From the NCBI GenBank assembly GCA_023458555.1, contig JAEWYS010000008.1, positions 124,001 to 188,000 of the forward strand: a stretch of 64,000 nt of DNA. Direction: 5' to 3'. Each line of letters begins with the position of its first letter. Positions within the stretch are counted from its first letter, which is position 1. Positions 61,372 through 64,000 of this stretch are shown here, in pieces. The position numbers were made by a program, and so were the translations under genes. The notes under the pieces are model-generated. The model saw only the letters and a program-made list of their open reading frames with translations. It was not told where the DNA came from and did no database searches. Source of the stretch: Bacteroidota bacterium (GTDB lineage: Bacteria; Bacteroidota; Bacteroidia; Cytophagales; Cytophagaceae).

Positions 61372-62088
61372 TCAGGCAAATAAAGCAGAGGCCCGGGCCA
61401 GCGCTTCCGGCTTACCGACATCGATAAACAAATCCTCCGAATGATCAAACCCGCTTATCCTGTGTGTGCTGCACAAGTCAAGATAGGTATCCACTATGGA
61501 AAATTTTCCTGTCTGTCTCATTAGCTGAAATAAGTCCGGATTGATCACATGAATACCGCTAAATGCTTTGGGAACCGGAGATTCTGTTTCTTTTTTCAGG
61601 ATCAGCTCGCCGGTTTGGTTGTTTGTCCAGCCACAGAGGAGATTGTCATTATCGAAAAGAAAATTTCTCGATGAGCTCCGGTTGGTTACAGCCAGAGTAA
61701 CCAGACTTTGAACAGATTTATGGTACCGGATCAGATTGTCCAGATTCAGATTGGTCAGAATATCTGCATTAATAACCAATATCGGCTTATCACTTTTTAA
61801 CAAAGGAGCTGCTTTTTTCAGACCTCCGCCTGTTTCCAGAAGCTCTTCACTTTCATCCGAAAACTGAATTGTACAGCCAAAATTCTGATGCTGACCCAGA
61901 AACTCTGTGATCTGGCTGGCAAAATGATGCACATTAATCACAAGCTCTGAAAACCCGTATTGCTTTAGATACTCGATTGTGCGCTGGATGAGAGGCTTTC
62001 CATTGACCGGAGCAAGCGCTTTGGGATGTTTATCTGTAAAAGGTTTCAGCCGACTCCCGATTCCGGCAGCAAATATCATTGCTTTCAT
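61372..62088 (-). CDS. Sugar-1-phosphate nucleotidyltransferase (MurU-like)
   Basis: The 238-residue protein has the nucleotidyltransferase N-terminus FAAGIGSRLKPFTDKHPKAL (residues about 6-25, the NTP-binding loop), VINADILTNLNL near residue 105 (metal aspartate) and a C-terminal FIDVGKPEALARA. It matches the short MurU/RmlA-like class that joins UTP or GTP to a sugar-1-phosphate. Next to an AmgK-like kinase, the natural reaction is MurNAc-1-phosphate to UDP-MurNAc, but a GDP- or other sugar cannot be excluded. It starts 48 bases after the kinase-RapZ gene, in the same direction. Confidence 0.8.
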   Translation of the reverse strand: MKAMIFAAGIGSRLKPFTDKHPKALAPVNGKPLIQRTIEYLKQYGFSELVINVHHFASQITEFLGQHQNFGCTIQFSDESEELLETGGGLKKAAPLLKSDKPILVINADILTNLNLDNLIRYHKSVQSLVTLAVTNRSSSRNFLFDNDNLLCGWTNNQTGELILKKETESPVPKAFSGIHVINPDLFQLMRQTGKFSIVDTYLDLCSTHRISGFDHSEDLFIDVGKPEALARASALFA

Positions 62089-62136
62089 AAATCACTATAT
62101 TTTATCTATACCAACATTTACCAGGCAGGGTAATGA

Positions 62137-63585
62137 TCAGTTAATCCAGTTTTTGGCATCCTGTACCCGATGACTCAACTCGACCTGGCAACCGAATTTT
62201 GTTCTGAGATGATCTGCCAGCTGATCCGCGGCAAAAACACTTCGATGCTGTCCTCCCGTGCATCCAAAGCTCACGGTAAGACTTTCAAAGTTCCGTTTCA
62301 GATAGTCACCGACACTTATATCAATCAGACCATAGACATGCTGAAGAAAAGAAGGCATTTCGGTCCTGTACATCAGGAAATCAATAACCGGCTTGTCACG
62401 ACCAGTCAGTTTTTTATATTCCTCATACCTGCCCGGGTTAAGGATACCCCGGCAGTCAAAAACAAAACCGCCGCCATTGCCTGAAGTATCTTCGGGAATA
62501 CCACTTTTATAGGAAAAACTGCATATTTTAACAACCAGCTTACTTTCTTTCGTGGCTTTTATATTCTCGAAGCGCCGGATTACCGGCTCCTCAACCATTG
62601 CCTGCAATACTTTTTGCAGTTCCGGCAGGCGGATCGGAAGTGTTTTATTTTCAAGAAACCATTGCAGGTTTTTCAATGCATACGGTATACTGCTGATAAA
62701 ATGAGGCTTGCGCTCAAACAATCCCCTGAATCCATAAGCGCCCAGTGTCTGCAACATACGGATCAGGACAAAACCGTGATAGTTTTCTATAAAATCCTTG
62801 TATACCAACTGGTTATTCAGTAGCTCGTTTGCTTTCTCAAAGTAATAAGTAACCAGTTCATCCCTCCACTCATACGGGAGTGCAGCTTTAGCCTGCCACA
62901 ACATGGAAGCCACGTCATATTGCAACGCTCCCTGCATTCCACCCTGGTAGTCGATAAAGTATACATTATTATGATGCACCATTACATTTCTGCTCTGACA
63001 ATCGCGATGCATAAAGCATTTATTCCGCTCCTGGGTGAGGTAAAGACTCAGTGTTTCAAAATCATTAAGAAGAAGATTTTTGTCATAAGGAAGTTGGAGC
63101 GCCCGGAGAAAATAGTATTTGAAATATAAAAGATCAGAATAGATCGCCTGCCGGTCAAAGGAACGGGTGGCAATGCAAAAATCATAGTTCAGGCCTTTTC
63201 CACCTTTTATCTGCAAGTGGGCTAACTGATGCAATGTTTTCTGATACAGCTGAAAAGCGTTATCAGTAAACCCCTCCAGCTGAACGATGTCAAACAAAGA
63301 ATGGCTGCCAAGATCTGACTGGATATAAAAGTGACCATCTGCACTGCTATGGAATAACTCGGGAACTGCCACCTGATTTGCCAGAAAATGCCTGGAAAAC
63401 TCGATAAACGTTCTGTTTTCGGGCAGGTTCTGATTATAGGTAACAATATAAGAGCGCTGAGGATCAGTAACCCTGAAATAAAGCCTGTCACTTCCTGCCT
63501 TAGGCAGCTGTACAACATCTATATCGTTTAGCTCAGGTTTCCAGGATTTGAAAAAATCAGAGACCTGGTCAATTATTGTTGCCAT
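62137..63585 (-). CDS. Fusion of AmgK-like sugar kinase with RapZ C-terminal domain
   Basis: The 482-residue protein has two domains. Residues 1-340 are a phosphotransferase of the APH/AmgK type: FMHRDCQSRNVMV with catalytic D195 and N200, then VYFIDYQGG with D212. Residues about 349-482 match the C-terminal domain of RapZ: ICSFSYKSGIP, FVFDCRGILNPG, LTGRDKPVIDFL and, most telling, SFGCTGGQHRSV at 439-450. In E. coli this domain binds glucosamine-6-phosphate and RNA; RapZ's own P-loop domain is absent here. I infer a MurNAc/GlcNAc anomeric kinase with built-in amino-sugar-phosphate sensing. The nucleotidyltransferase gene lies immediately downstream. Confidence 0.85.
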   Translation of the reverse strand: MATIIDQVSDFFKSWKPELNDIDVVQLPKAGSDRLYFRVTDPQRSYIVTYNQNLPENRTFIEFSRHFLANQVAVPELFHSSADGHFYIQSDLGSHSLFDIVQLEGFTDNAFQLYQKTLHQLAHLQIKGGKGLNYDFCIATRSFDRQAIYSDLLYFKYYFLRALQLPYDKNLLLNDFETLSLYLTQERNKCFMHRDCQSRNVMVHHNNVYFIDYQGGMQGALQYDVASMLWQAKAALPYEWRDELVTYYFEKANELLNNQLVYKDFIENYHGFVLIRMLQTLGAYGFRGLFERKPHFISSIPYALKNLQWFLENKTLPIRLPELQKVLQAMVEEPVIRRFENIKATKESKLVVKICSFSYKSGIPEDTSGNGGGFVFDCRGILNPGRYEEYKKLTGRDKPVIDFLMYRTEMPSFLQHVYGLIDISVGDYLKRNFESLTVSFGCTGGQHRSVFAADQLADHLRTKFGCQVELSHRVQDAKNWIN

Positions 63586-63667
63586 ATTATTTTTCCGACG
63601 ATCAGTCTTTTAGTAATAAACTATTAAAAATGAAAAAACAGTCCATCCGGTGAATTAATTCCGCCTG

Positions 63668-64000
63668 TCAGGCTTTTCGCTCAATTTCCTTCAGATTACT
63701 CATCTTCTTATTGCGAAGAAACCCGTTTATATCCTCAAAATGCTCTTTCACCCGTTTATTGCCAAACTCAAATACTTTACCGGCCAGACCATCCAGAAAA
63801 TCTCTGTCGTGAGAAACAAGAATCAGTGTACCGTCAAATGCCTTCAGAGCTTCTTTTAATATATCTTTTGTTTTAATATCCAAATGGTTAGTCGGTTCAT
63901 CCAGAATCAGAAAATTGACAGGTTGAAGAAGAAGCTTGATCATGGCAAGCCGTGTCCTTTCTCCGCCGGACAATACTTTTACCTTTTTCTCAATGGTATC
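63668..64000 (-). CDS. ABC-F family ATPase, C-terminal end (partial)
   Basis: The gene extends beyond the window; 110 codons are visible. They contain the ABC signature LSGGERTRLAMIKLLLQP, Walker B FLILDEPTNHLDI and the switch histidine ILVSHDRDF, followed by a short tail (GFLRNKKMSNLKE). This is the second ATPase domain of an ABC-F protein (EttA/Uup/YbiT type), which acts on ribosomes rather than in transport. The subgroup cannot be told from this end. It lies 82 bases upstream of the kinase-RapZ gene, in the same direction. Confidence 0.85.
   Translation of the reverse strand, partial: DTIEKKVKVLSGGERTRLAMIKLLLQPVNFLILDEPTNHLDIKTKDILKEALKAFDGTLILVSHDRDFLDGLAGKVFEFGNKRVKEHFEDINGFLRNKKMSNLKEIERKA

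Overview
The window is chromosomal DNA from a member of the Bacteroidota, most likely an aerobic, gliding, polysaccharide-degrading Cytophagales species (Cytophaga / Sporocytophaga type). The basis is protein content: type IX secretion (T9SS) C-terminal sorting domains on a GH8 glucanase, a multicopper oxidase and a GH9 cellulase; a SprB-like PKD adhesin beside a PorP/SprF protein; PD40/OmpA proteins; and several promoters with the Bacteroidota -7 element TAnnTTTG. Most genes lack a clear Shine-Dalgarno sequence. I see no rRNA, tRNA, CRISPR array, insertion sequence or prophage.

Layout. 1-3458 (+): end of ksgA, mgtE, a D-2-hydroxyacid dehydrogenase, then greA and a HIT protein. 3516-6271 (-): secreted GH8 enzyme, a small methyltransferase and apaG. 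6384-10632: ung (+), then pyrG-yidC (-). 10927-19595 (+): three-gene surface locus (about 2020-residue PKD/PA14 adhesin, TPR/PD40 periplasmic protein, PorP/SprF). 19699-26373: TetR regulator, RqcH/NFACT protein, rlmH, an alpha/beta hydrolase, a repetitive Lys/Gly/Ala exported protein, a polyprenyl diphosphate synthase, a small basic protein and thioredoxin. 26447-29926 (-): dnaE. 30102-36540: a lipoprotein, M48 protease and hldD (-), then a close-packed (+) operon of metal-chelate/B12-type ABC binding protein and permease, a QueD-like enzyme and lpxB. 36695-43117 (+): PRC-barrel protein, DEAD-box helicase, coiled-coil membrane protein, DUF2911 protein, and a lipoprotein/outer-membrane protein pair. 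43193-46001 (-): degenerate DEAD-box-like protein, LEA14-like protein, CvfB-like protein. 46143-47399 (+): two tandem Nudix hydrolases and DUF2721. 47402-54497 (-): envelope and signalling run (OmpA protein, 7TM histidine kinase, HAD phosphatase, PD40-OmpA protein, quinone reductase). 54662-59930 (+): small GNAT-like protein, outer-membrane protein, multicopper oxidase and GH9 cellulase. 59983-64000 (-): DEAD-box helicase, nucleotidyltransferase, a kinase-RapZ fusion and the end of an ABC-F protein.

How it fits together. Much of the window is housekeeping, interspersed with envelope genes. GH8, GH9 and the oxidase are probably exported by T9SS for cell-surface polysaccharide attack, while the PKD operon probably makes a gliding or adhesion protein with its own PorP-type partner. 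The most distinctive item is 61372-63585: an AmgK-like sugar kinase domain fused to the C-terminal domain of RapZ, next to a MurU-like nucleotidyltransferase. This suggests an amino-sugar (cell-wall recycling) kinase under glucosamine-6-phosphate sensing. The fusion is read directly from motifs; the pathway is inference.
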